DNA from: Homarus americanus | Taxonomy: Eukaryota > Arthropoda > Malacostraca > Decapoda > Nephropidae | NCBI RefSeq assembly: GCF_018991925.1 | Contig: NW_024738608.1 | Coordinates: 1,976,187 to 2,040,186 of the forward strand | DNA length: 64,000 nucleotides | Direction of reading: 5' to 3' | In this document: positions 1-11,085 of the stretch, one piece after another | How positions within the stretch are numbered: position 1 is the stretch's first letter | Layout: the number at the start of each line of letters is the position of its first letter | Made by a program: the position numbers and the translations under genes | Notes under the pieces: generated by a model | What the model saw: the letters and a program-made list of their open reading frames with translations, nothing else | Database searches by the model: none | What the model was told of the DNA's origin: nothing

Positions 1-121
1 TTGTAGGTGAAGGGATGTATTTTACTTCTGATATTACTTTGTCTTTTTAGGCATCAATAAGAACTGATACTTCACACTTAATCAGTAAAAGCTTTTTACT
101 GGTGGACATTAGGACCGTGGG

Positions 122-394
122 CAGGGCTGTCCCTGGGAGGGTGCGGGGCCCCAGAAAAAATATATATGGAGTCAGATTATGTGGTCAGAGGAACCCACCC
201 CCACCAAACTCCATGGGACTGTCGCTATGGATGGTAAGGTCACGGTTGCGGTAAGCCGTCAGGTCAGATTAACCAGTCAACAGGTAATGTGTCCGAGGTC
301 ACTGGGTCTAGTGCTGGGCCCCGCGGGGCCCCCACACGCGCGGGGCCCCGGGCGGTCACCCCTGTTCGCCCCCCCCCCCTAAAGGACGGGCCTG
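122..394. mobile_element. Non-autonomous hAT-type element (MITE), 273 bp
   Basis: The ends are imperfect inverted repeats: CAGGGCTGTCC on the left and CAGGCCCGTCC (reverse complement of the right end), 9 of 11 bases alike. The element is flanked by a perfect 8-bp direct repeat ACCGTGGG at 114-121 and 395-402. CAGGG-type ends plus 8-bp target duplications are the hallmark of the hAT superfamily. The interior is very GC-rich, with runs such as GGGGCCCC, and codes for nothing recognisable, so it would need a transposase supplied elsewhere. Confidence 0.8.
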
Positions 395-402
395 ACCGTG
401 GG

Positions 403-1287
403 ACACATTTACTGTAACTTATGATACATTAATACTGCCACCATGGTATTGTAATGTCTGTGTGTTAGTTACGGGTCGTTTACTTATGCTGCTGTGTCCA
501 GATCATTTATAGATTGAGAAGATCGGCCTTTATATAGGTTTATCTATATGTAATTTATCTTAGATTGTATAATTGAAAAATGTGAGCACGTATGATGCAT
601 ATATAAGATTATTAGATATCAATGGTAATAGGAGAATATCTGCGTACTGATTTCAAAAATGGGTTATAAATATTAGGACACCATTTATGGAGACTTTGGT
701 CAATTATTTAACGTGAGTCTATTATCCATATTCTAAAAAAAAAATTTCCATCGAAAATTTATGATCTGGGGTTCACTTACATATAAATTAATCATCCCCA
801 AGACCGCCTTCAGTCGAGCTTCAACTCTCCAGGTTTTCATTTGGAGGTGAACAACATAACACACACTCATGGCTGCTGGAGTCCCTCATTACTGCAAGAG
901 CTTCCTCCATCGTCTGTATTGAATATTAAACCACAACATAGACAAAGACAGTCCAATAACCCAACACGAGTCATACACGTCTCTCTCCGCGTCTCTTCTG
1001 TCAATCATAAATCAATTTGTGCACCTGAGGTAAATCTTACTTTATTAGTCGTATTAGTTAACACAGGTGAGGTGGCGAGGCGTTGGGGGTTAGTGTCCGT
1101 CATACCGGCGATAAACAATCAAACAAACAAATAAACAAACAAACAGGGATGTGTATCGTATATTGTACTTATGTTTTCAGAATATAATTAATATCGGTAA
1201 ATAAAGTAAATAAATTATCAATATCTCACTTTTATCTCCTTATTTGTCAACTATTTAACACCGTGTTACACCTTCCCCACTTATTCC
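403..1287. other. No gene seen; AT-rich unique sequence
   Basis: The stretch is AT-rich with a short (CAAA)n-like tract near 1118-1146. Short open frames occur but none resembles a known protein or has convincing splice signals. Confidence 0.5.
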
Positions 1288-4156
1288 TGTGTTAGTGTTA
1301 CTGCCTCGTGTTAGTGTTACTGCCTCGTGTTAGTGTTACTGTCTCGTGTTACTGTTACTGCCTCGTGTTATTGGTACTGCCTCGTGTTAGTGTTACTGCC
1401 TCGTGTTAGTGTTACTGCCTCGTGTTAGTGTTACTGTCTCGTGTTACTGTTACTGCCTCGTGTTAGTGTTACTGCCTCGTTTTACTGCCTCGTGTTAGTG
1501 TTACTGTCTCGTGTTAGTGTTACTGCCTCGTGTTATTGTTACTGCCTCGTGTTAGTGTTACTGCCTCGTGTTGTTACCCTCGTGTTAGTGTTACTGCCTC
1601 GTGTTAGTGTTACTGTCTCGTAGTTTTACTGCCTCGTGTTATTGTTACTGCCTCGTGTTACTGTTACTGCCTCGTGTTAGTGTTACTGTCTCGTGTTAGT
1701 GTTACTGCCTCGTGTTACTGTTACTGCCTCGTGTTAGTGTTACTGTCTTGTGTTAGTGTTACAGCCTCGTGATATTGTTACTGCCTCGTGTTACTGTTAC
1801 TGCCTCGTGTTAGTGTTACTGTCTCGTGTTAGTGTTACTGTCTTGTGTTAGTGTTACAGCCTCGTGATATTGTTACTGCCTCGTGTTACTGTTACTGCCT
1901 CGTGTTAGTGTTACTGCCTCGTGATATTGTTACTGCCTCGTGTTAGTGTTACTGTCTCGTGTTAGTGTTACTGCCTCGTGTTACTGTTACTGCTTCGTGT
2001 TAGTGTTACTGTCTCGTGTTATTGTTACTGCCTCGTGTTAGTGTTACTGTCTTGTGTTAGTGTTACTGCCTCGTGTTACTGTTACTGCCTCGTGTTAGTG
2101 TTACTGTCTCGTGTTACTGTTACTGTCTCGTGTTACTGTTACCGTTTCGTGTTGTGTTTCTGTCTCGTGTTAGTGTTACTGTCTCGTGTTACTGTTACTA
2201 TCTCGTATTAGTGTTACTGTCGTGCTAGTTTTACTCGTCTCGTGTTAGTGTTACTGTCTCGTGTTAGTGTTACTGTCTCGTGTTACTGTTACTTTACTGT
2301 CTCGTGTTAGTGTTTCTGTCTCGTGTTAGTGTTACTGTCTCGTGTTACTGTTACTGCCTCGTGTTACTGTACTGCCTCGTGTTATTTACTGCCTCGTGTT
2401 AGTGTACTGCCTCGTGTTAGTGTTACTGCCTCGTGTTAGTGTTACTGTCTCGTGTTAGTGTTACTGCCTCGTGTTACTGCCTCGTGTTAGTGTTTGTCGT
2501 GTTAGTTTACTGCCTCGTTATTGTTACTGCCTCGTGTTAGTGTTACTGCCTCGTTATTGTTACTGCCTCGTGTTAGTGTTACTGCCTCGTGTTAGTGTTA
2601 CTGTCTCGTGTTAGTGTTACTGCCTCGTGTTATTGTTACTGCCTCGTGTTACTGTTTGCCTCGTGTTAGTGTTACTGTCTCGTGTTAGTGTTACTGCCTC
2701 GTGTTACTGTTACTGCCTCGTGTTAGTGTTACTGTCTTGTGTTAGTGTTACAGCCTCGTGATATTGTTACTGCCTCGTGTGTTACTGTGCCTCGTGTTAC
2801 TGTCTCGTGTTAGTGTTACTGTCTTGTGTTAGTGTTACAGCCTCGTGATATTGCTGCCTCGTGTTACTGTTACTGCCTCGTGTTAGTGTTACTGCCTCGT
2901 GATATTGTTACTGCCTCGTGTTAGTGTTACTGTCTCGTGTTAGTGTTACTGCCTCGTGTTACTGTTACTGCTTCGTGTTAGTGTTACTGTCTCGTGTTGT
3001 TACTGCCTCGTGTTAGTGTTACTGTCTTGTGTTAGTGTTACTGCCTCGTGTTACTGTTACTGCCTCGTGTTAGTGTTACTGTCTCGTGTTACTGTTACTG
3101 TCTCGTGTTACTGTTACCGTTTCGTGTTAGTGTTTCTGTCTCGTGTTAGTATTTACTGTCTCGTGTTACTGTTACTATCTCGTATTAGTGTTACTGTCTC
3201 GTGCGAGTTTTACTCGTCTCGTGTTAGTGTTACTGTCTCGTGTTAGTGTTACTGTCTCGTGTTACTGTTACTTTTACTGTCTCGTGTTAGTGTTTCTGTC
3301 TCGTGTTAGTGTTACTGTCTCGTGTTAACGTTACTGTCTCATGTTAGTGTTACTGTCTCGTGTTAGTGTTACTGCCTCGTGTTACTGTTACTGCCTCGTG
3401 TTAGTGTTACTATCTTGTGTTAGTGTTACAGCCTCGTGTGATATTGTTACTGCCTCGTGTTACTGTTACTGCCTCGTGTTAGTGTTACTGCCTCGTGTTA
3501 GTGTTACTGCCTCGTGTTACTGTTACTGCCTCGTGTTAGTGTTACTGTCTTGTGTTAGTGTTACTGCCTCGTGTTACTGTTACTGCCTCGTGTTAGTGTT
3601 ACTATCTTGTGTTAGTGTTACAGCCTCGTGATATTGTTACTGCCTCGTGTTACTGTTACTGCCTCGTGTTAGTGTTACTATCTTGTGTTAGTGTTACTGC
3701 CTCGTGTACTGTTACTGCCTCGTGTTAGTGTTACTGTCTTGTGTTAGTGTTACTGCCTCGTGTTACTGTTACTGCCTCGTGTTAGTGTTACTATCTTGTG
3801 TTAGTGTTACAGCCTCGTGATATTTTTACTGCCTCGTGTTACTGTTTGCCTCGTGTTAGTGTTACTGTCTCGTGTTAGTGTTACTGTCTTGTGTTAGTGT
3901 TACAGCCTCGTGATATTGTTACTGCCTCGTGTTACTGTTACTGCCTCGTGTTAGTGTTACTGTCTCGTGTTATTGTTACTGCCTCGTGTTACTGTTACTG
4001 CCTCGTGTTAGTGTTACTGTCTCGTGTTAGTGTTACTGCCTCGTGTTACTGTTACTGCTTCGTGTTAGTGTTACTGTCTCGTGTTATTGTTACTGCATCG
4101 TGTTAGTGTTACTGTCTTGTGTTAGTGTTACTGCCTCGTGTTACTGTTACTGCCTC
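1288..4156. repeat. 19-bp minisatellite, about 150 copies
   Basis: Tandem units of consensus TGTTAGTGTTACTGCCTCG. Variants change TAGTG to TACTG or TATTG and GCCTCG to GTCTCG or GTCTTG. Because 19 is not a multiple of 3 and the unit has few stops, it gives spurious reading frames with a 19-residue period. Longer blocks recur (1.7-2.2 kb resembles 2.7-3.3 kb), which points to duplication of multi-unit segments. Interior units have many 1-8 base deletions, while units near the edges are intact. Confidence 0.95.
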
Positions 4157-5383
4157 ATAAGAACATAAGAACAGAATGGAGGAAACTGCAGCGGGCCTAT
4201 TGGCCCATACACGGCAGTCCGTTTACACCCAACCCCTATTGCTCATATGAGCATCAACCTATGTTTGAAGCTATCCAGCGTATTCGAGTTATGATGATAT
4301 TTGGTAACTTGTTCCATTCATCCACTACTCTGTTTAACCAGTGTTTACCTATTTCACGCCTAAATTAAATTTGTCTAATTTAAAACCATTGTTACGAGTT
4401 CGCTCTTGGTTGGATAATTTGAGTACCTTTGTAATGTCATTTGTTTAGCCCTGCCTTCCACTTATACACCTCTATCAGGTCGCCTCGCTCTACGTCTCTC
4501 GAGAGTGCAAATTAAGATGCTTTAACCTGTCTCTATACTCAAGGTTCTAATGCCCGGGATTAGTCTTGTCATTCTCCTCTGAATTCTTTCCAAAGGATTC
4601 TATATCCATTCTGTATACGGTGACCAGGAACTGAACTGCGTAATCAGGTGTGGGTCTCTCACAAGGCAAGATACAGTTTAGGATGACCTCGCTAGTCGTA
4701 ACTAACACTCCTTTGTATGAACCCAAGTACTTTATTAGCCTTGTTACGAGCAAAAACACATTGTTTTACGTTGGCTTAAGGTTCCTACTTATCATTACTC
4801 CTAAATCTCTCTCGCAGTCAGTTTCTCTGGCATCGTTGTTCATCTGGTATCTGGTTTCCCTGTTTACATCTCTATACTGGTACTTTACATTTGTCGACAT
4901 TGAATTTCATCTGCCATTTTTCAGACCATTCGAAAAATTTGTTTTAGATCTTCCTGTAGTTTTGCGAGTCCTCGTCCAGATTTGATAACACGTCCTATTT
5001 TAGTGTCATCAGCAAATTTACTTATGTTGCTGTCTATGCCGATATCTATGTCGTTTATGTATATAATAAACAATAATGGTCCAAGTACTGAGCCTTGGGG
5101 AACTCCACTTTGACGTTGCTCCAATGGGACTTAGTGCCATTAATGCTCACTCGCTGTTCTGTCCTGTAACCACGCCTAATCCATTTAAGGATGTCACTTT
5201 GATGCCATGAGCTTCTACCTTTCTAATTAAGTCTTTCGTGGGGACTCTGTCGAAGGCTTTGCTAAGTCGAGATATACCACATCATAATTATTGCCCTCGT
5301 CCACTGATTCGAACTGATGAAAAGAATGTTAATAGATTAGTTAGGCAGAACGTCCGCTTGTGAAGCCATGCTGGGAATCATTA
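4157..5383 (-). mobile_element. CR1-like LINE fragment, 5'-truncated, inserted in the minisatellite
   Basis: Read on the minus strand, the element ends (left side) with the 8-bp tail TTCTTATG repeated, a CR1-type 3' end. It carries RT motifs upstream. The flanks on both sides are versions of the same minisatellite, so it is an insertion of about 1.2 kb into the array. It is the same family as the copy at 14,324-14,861: both encode the stretch YRMDIES and the same C-terminal region. Confidence 0.8.
4190..5375 (-). pseudogene. CR1-like reverse transcriptase, C-terminal part, broken
   Basis: On the minus strand one can read HGFTSGRSA, LSKAFDRVPTKDLI (RT motif A region), then [13 protein letters not shown] and [10 protein letters not shown] (motifs B and C, with the FADD catalytic pair kept) between 5124 and 4921. 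Further on comes DYAVQF...YRMDIES (4759-4547). The frame is broken by stops and shifts between these blocks, so it is a dead copy. The endonuclease and ORF1 are missing because of 5' truncation. Family assignment rests on the FADDTK context and the 8-bp tail; a related Jockey-group element is the alternative. Confidence 0.75.
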
Positions 5384-5715
5384 CTGTTACTCTGTCTCGT
5401 GTTAGTGTTACTGTCTCGTGTTAGTGTTACTCTGTCTCGTGTTAGTGTTAGAATGTCTCGTGTTAGTGTTACTCTGTCTCGTGTTAGTGTTACTGTCTCG
5501 TGTTAGTGTTACTCTGTCTTGTGTTAGTGTTACTCTGTCTCGTGTTAGTGTTACTCTGTCTCATGTTAGTGTTACAATGTCTCGTGTTAGTGTTACTCTG
5601 TCTCGTGTTAGTGTTACTCTGTCTCGTGTTAGTGTTACTCTGTCTCGTGTAAGTGTTACTGTCTCGTATTTGTGTTACTCTGTCTCGTGTTAGTGTTACT
5701 TTGAACCGTGTTATC
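5384..5715. repeat. 21-bp variant of the 19-bp minisatellite
   Basis: Units of TGTTAGTGTTACTCTGTCTCG, i.e. the 19-bp unit with an extra CT. It continues the array of 1288-4156 beyond the LINE. Since 21 is a multiple of 3, it translates as heptads (VSVTLSR on plus), which is not evidence of a gene. Confidence 0.9.
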
Positions 5716-5756
5716 TGACCAGGGCACACTAATACACCCTGACACGGAGAGCTTAC

Positions 5757-5860
5757 ACCTAACGTAACAACTAACGTAAACTAATCCTAACCTGATATAA
5801 TCTAACTTAAACTAACTTAATCTGACCTAACCTAACTTAAACTAACCTAACCTAACACAA
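5757..5860. repeat. Degenerate telomere-type CCTAA tract
   Basis: Irregular runs of CTAACCTAA and CTTAA pentamers, matching the complement of the arthropod telomere repeat TTAGG. Interstitial rather than a chromosome end, since complex sequence follows on both sides. Confidence 0.6.
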
Positions 5861-5924
5861 CCACACACACACACACACACACACACACTCGACACAAACA
5901 CACACACACACACACACACACCGG
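5861..5924. repeat. (CA)n microsatellite, interrupted
   Basis: Dinucleotide tract broken once by CTCGACACAAA. Confidence 0.95.
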
Positions 5925-6211
5925 TACTGGCTTGAGGTGTCGTCACGTATCACTAAAAATGATCTTGTTTCGCGGTTAAGAATCCCCTGTTAATCCCACG
6001 CTTATGATGGTGAAGGCACTCGCTAAGTATTACCATTCTGTTAACGCGTCGAGGAACAACACGTATAGGGATAATGTCTAATTTTCCAGCAAGACTTGAC
6101 TCGTTTCATGTCCTCGAAAATGTCTGACACGTCTCAACATTGGGCCCAGCGGAGGTAATTGTTTCCTCAAGGACAAAATCTAGCTAATATGACCGAGTCT
6201 CCTGATGATTC

Positions 6212-6467
6212 CTGTCCCCTAGTTTATTCCACTGATGATTTAAATGTCATAATGCTAACCTAACGTAACCTTACTTAACCTAATCTAACTTAATCTAGCC
6301 AAACCTAATATAACCTAATCTAACTTAATCTAGCCAAACCTAATATAATATAACCTAACCTAATCTATTCTAATCTAACCTAACCTAACCTTGCCCAGTC
6401 TGAACTAACCTAGCTTCCCCAGGTACCGTTAGGGTATTTAATTAGCAGATGAAACCAGGTAGGGGAG
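6212..6467. mobile_element. Palindromic MITE-like element with CCTAA core (copy 1)
   Basis: The left end CCCCTAGTTTATTCCA and the reverse complement of the right end CCCCTACCTGGTTTCA pair imperfectly. Between them lie about 170 bases of TAACCTAATC-type telomere-like pentamers. Similar termini are seen at 8502-8574 and 41543-41657. No transposase and no clear target duplication. Confidence 0.45.
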
Positions 6468-6524
6468 GAGGGCGAACCTTCAGGTAATCCAGCTAGCCTA
6501 ACCTAAAAGTGTATTTCTTCAACC

Positions 6525-8250
6525 ACTCCTTCAGTATGACACCTCACTCACACCTACAGACAGACACCTGAACCACACCTTCAGCAAGATACCTCACCCA
6601 CACCTACAGTCACACCTCACCCACACCTACAGTCACACCTCACCCACACCTACAGTCACACCTCACCCACACCTACAGCAACACCTCACTCACACCTACA
6701 GCACCACCTCACCCCACCTACAGTCACACCTCACCCACACCTTCAGCCACACCTCACCCACACCTACAGTCAAACCTCCTCACACCTACAGACAGACACC
6801 TGAACCACACCTTCAGCCACACCTCACCCACACCTACAGTCACACCTCACCCACACCTACAGTCACACCTCACCCACACCTACTGACAGACACCTGAACT
6901 ACACCTTCAGCACACTCACCCACCTACAGTCACACCTCACCCACACCTACAGTCACACCTCACCCCACACCTGCCTGACAGACACCTGAACCACACCTTC
7001 AGCCACCTCACCCACACCTACAGTCACACCTCACCCACACACAGTCACACCTCACCCCACCTACAGTCACACCTCCTCACACCTACAGACAGACACCTGA
7101 ACCACACCTTCAGCCACACCTCACCCACACCTACAGCCACACCTCACCCACACCTACAGTCCACACCTCACCCCACACCTACAGTCACACCTCACCCACA
7201 CCTACAGTCACACCTCACCCCACACCTACAGTCACACCTCACCCACATCTACTGACAGACACCTGAACACCTACTGACAGACACCTAAACCACTTCAGCC
7301 ACACCTCACCCACACCTACAGTCCTCACCCACACCTACAGTCACACCTCACCCCACACCTACAGTCACACCTCACCCCACACCTACTGACCACCTGAACC
7401 ACACATTCAGCCACACCTCACCCACACCTACAGCCACACCTCACCCACACCTACAGTTACACCTCACCCACACCTACAGTCCTCACCCACACCTACAGTC
7501 TCCTCACTCCCACCTACAGACAGACACCTGAACCACACCTTCAGCCACACCTCACCCACACCTACAGCCACCTCACCCACACCTACAGTCACACCTCACC
7601 CACACTCACAGCCTCACCTCACCCCTACAGCCACACCTCCAGCCACACCTCACACACACCTACAGCAACACCTCACCCACACCTACAGCCACCTCACCCA
7701 CACCTACAGCCACACCTCACCCACACCTACAGCCTCACCTCACCCACCTACAGCCACACCTCACCCACACCTACAACCACACCTCCACACACCTCACCCA
7801 CACCTACAGCAACACCTCACCCACACCTACAGTCACACCTCACCCACACCTACAGCCACCTCACCCACACCTACAGCCACCTCACCCACACCTACAGCCA
7901 CACCTCACCCACACACCTACAGCCCTCACCCACACATGCCTCCTCACCCCCACTGCACACACCTCACACCCCACAGCCAGACACCTGAACCACACCTACA
8001 AGCACACCCCTCACCCACACCTCCAGCAACACCTCACCCCACTCAGCACACACCTCACACCCACACCTACAGCCCACCTCACCCACACCTAGCCACACCC
8101 CCCACACCACAGCCACACACCTCACCCACGCCTACAGCCTCCTCACCCACCACAGCCCTCACCCACACCTACAGCCACACCTCACCCACACCTACAGCCA
8201 CACCTCCACCCACACCTACCATACTACACCTACAGCCACTCCTCACCTGT
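6525..8250. repeat. 23-bp minisatellite, about 70 copies
   Basis: Units centred on CACCTCACCCACACCTACAG, with a variable TCA, CCA or CAA after it. Variants add CAGACAGACACCTGAACCAC blocks at regular places, hinting at a higher-order unit. Many units lack 2-6 bases. Open frames across it (for example 7936-8301) are proline/threonine/histidine-rich artefacts. Confidence 0.9.
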
Positions 8251-8500
8251 CTCTCACCTAACTACCACAATTACTCTGATTACCTTCGACTGGTTACTTA
8301 ACATATTTACCATTGCATCTCAAGGTGACGTTTGGCTGTGTCTAAAATTCAATCGTTAATTAATATATCCTCATTACACTTGGAATACCTGTGTTAGTAA
8401 TATGTAACTAATTATTTGTATCTAGAGATTAAGGAAGTAAATGTAAGAGTTTTTTTAAGAAGGTAATTAACTCTCACTTGACGTATTAACTGAAGATTAA
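8251..8500. other. Unique AT-rich spacer
   Basis: Nothing recognisable. Confidence 0.5.
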
Positions 8501-8501
8501 C

Positions 8502-8574
8502 CCCCCAGTTTATTTCACCTGGAGATAAATCACCCTAATGCGAAGTGAATCTTGGGGTGAAATAAGATGTGGGG
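8502..8574. mobile_element. Palindromic MITE-like element (copy 2, short)
   Basis: Left CCCCCAGTTTATTTCACC and the reverse complement of the right end (CCCACATCTTATTTCACC) form a foldback with a short ACCCTAATG middle. The right end runs directly into the tandem array that follows, whose unit is that same end. Confidence 0.6.
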
Positions 8575-8766
8575 GCTAATCTTCAGGTGATATAAGCTAG
8601 GGGGACTAATCTTCAGGTGATATAAGCTAGGGGACTAATCTTCAGGTGATATAAGCTGGGAGGGACTAATCTTCAGGTGATATATAAGCTGGGAGGACTA
8701 ATCTTCAGGTGATATAAGCTGGGAGGGACTAATCTTCAGGTGAGATAAGCTGGGAGGAATGCTGAA
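8575..8766. repeat. 29-31 bp tandem array made of the MITE terminus, 6-7 copies
   Basis: Each unit contains ACTAATCTTCAGGTGATATA followed by AGCTGGGAGG or AGCTAGGGGG. This is the terminal inverted repeat of the adjacent palindromic element. Units are well conserved with small length changes. Confidence 0.85.
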
Positions 8767-8904
8767 TTGTGAGATAAGCTGGAACTCCATAGTAGGAACA
8801 TTACCTAGAACAAGTAATTATAATGTAAGTGGCGGTCCAGAAGTCAATCAGTGAGCTCCTGGACCTTAGTATCAGGAGTGGGCTAAGACTATTCCCTGCG
8901 TGCC

Positions 8905-9045
8905 GCCCCCTCAAGGCCCACCGCCCACCTCAAGACCCACCGCCCACCTTAAGGCCCACCCCGCCCACTCAAGACTCACCCACCGCCCACCTCAAGGCCC
9001 ACCCCGCCCACCTAAGGCCCACCTCGCCTCGCGCCCGCCCCACCT
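8905..9045. repeat. About 19-bp C-rich array
   Basis: Repeats of AAGGCCCACCGCCCACCTC with variants. Non-coding low-complexity DNA. Confidence 0.7.
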
Positions 9046-9059
9046 CCTCATTACCCGAT

Positions 9060-11085
9060 CAGCGACTCTCACTCCCTCCACCCTCCTCCCTCATACCTTC
9101 CTTCACTCTCTCACACCTCCCCTGACACCCTCCCTCCTCCCCTCACCCCTCCCTCACTCCTCACACCTTCACTCCCTTATACGCTCCTTCCTCCCTCACA
9201 CTCTCCCTCACCCCCTCACACCTTCCTTCATCCCTCCACCCCTCCTTTACTCCCTCACATCCTCTCATTCCCTCACATTCCCTCACCCCTCCACATTCCA
9301 TCCTCCCTCACTCCCTCCCCTCACACCTTCCTTCACTCCTCACACCCCTCCCTCCTCCCTCACACCCCTCCCTTCCTCCCCTCACCCTCCCTCCTCCCTC
9401 ACACCCTCCCTCACTCCCTCACACCCTCCCTCCCCTCCCTCACCCTCCCTCACTCCCTCCACACCTTCCTCATTCCCCCACACCCTCCCCTCCTCCTCCT
9501 CCCTTCACTCCCTCCACACCCTCCCTCGCTCCTCCACACCCTCCCTCCTCCCTCACCCTCCCCTCACTCCACCCTCCCTCCTCCTTCACCTTCCTCATTC
9601 CTCACACCCTCCTCACTCCTCACACACCCTCCCTCCTCCCTCCCACCTTCCTCATTTCCACTACCCTCCCTCACTCCCTCCACCTTCCTTCACTCCCTCA
9701 CACCCTCCTTACTCCCTCACACCCTCCCTCACTCCCTCCACCCTCCCTCCCTCACACACCTTCCCTCATTCCCCCACACCTTCCTCCTCCCTCACACCTC
9801 CTCCCTCCTCCTCCCTCACTCCTCACACCTTCCTCCTCCCTCACACACCCTCCCTTACTCCCTCACACCCTCCCATTCCTCCACCCTCCCTCCTCCCTCA
9901 CACACCCTCCTCACTCCCTCACCCTCCCTCACTCCCTCACACCCTCCCTCACTCCTCACACCCTCCCTCCACACCCTCACACCCTCCCCTCCTCCCTCAC
10001 ACCTTCCCTCACTCCTCACACCCACCCTCTTTCCCTCACACCCCTCCCTCATTCCCTCCACACCTTCCCTCCTCCCTCCTCCCCTCATTCCCTCACACCT
10101 TCCTCCTCCCTCACACCCTCCCTCACTCCCTCACACCCTCCCCTCCCTCCACACCTTCTTCACTCCCTCACACCCTCCCTCCTCCCTCCACCCTCCTTCA
10201 TTCCCCACACCTTCCTTCACTCCCTCCTCACACCTTCCTTCCTCCACACCCTCCTCCACTCTCTCACCTTCCTTCCTCCACACCCCTCCCTCCTCCTCCA
10301 TCCTCCCTCACCCCTCACACCTTCCTTCACTCCTCACCTCCTCCCCTCACGCCTTCCTTCCTCCCTCACACCCCTCCCTCCTCCCCCCCACACCCTCCTC
10401 ACTCCTCACACCTCCCTCCTCCTCACTCCCTCACCCTCCCTCACTCCCTCACACCTTCCATCACTCCATCACACCCTCCCTCCTCCCTCACATTCCCTCC
10501 TCCCTCATTCCCGTGCTCCTCACACCTTCCCTCACTCCCTCCACACCTTCCCTCTCCCTCCACCTTTCTTCCTCCCTCCACCTTCCCTCCTCCCTCACCT
10601 TCCCTCATCCCTCACACCCTCCCCTCCTCCCTCCACACATTCCCTCCTCCCCTCACATTCCCGTACTCCCCTCACACCTTCCTCCTCCCTCCACACCTTC
10701 CCTCCTCCCTCCACACCTTTCCTCCTCCCTCACACCTTCCCTCTCCCTCACACCCTCCCTCCTCCCTTCACATTCCTCACTCCCTCACATTCCCTCCTCC
10801 CTCACACCCTCCCCTCACTCCTTACACATTCCCTCACTCTCCATTCCATGCTCCCTCACACCTTCCCTCACTCCCTCACACCTTCCCTCCTCCCCCACCT
10901 TTCCTCCTCCTCACCTTCCCTCCTCCCTCACACCCTCCCTCACTCCCTTACACATTCCCTCACTCCCTCACATTCCCGTACTCCCTCACACCTTTCCTCA
11001 CTCCCTCACACCTTTCCTCACTCCCTCACACCTTCCCTCACTCCCTCACACCTTTCCTCACTCTCCCACACTTTCTCTCACTTCT
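9060..11085. repeat. 20-bp minisatellite, left block, about 100 copies
   Basis: Units CCCTCACTCCCTCACACCTT with variants ending CCT or CAT. Very pure C/T/A sequence. Units close to the right edge (10,980-11,060) are intact, while interior units lose 1-5 bases often. The same array resumes at 13,197, after the LINE. Confidence 0.95.

Noticed and set aside
1441..4106. Many Val/Leu/Cys-rich open frames in the 19-bp array
   Set aside because: Period 19 residues equals three repeat units; low complexity, no start context or splice support.
1288..4156. CRISPR-like regular repeats
   Set aside because: Units are contiguous with no unique spacers, and the context is eukaryotic.
5757..6420. Chromosome end made of CCTAA repeats
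   Set aside because: Tracts are short, degenerate, in both orientations in the window and flanked by complex sequence.
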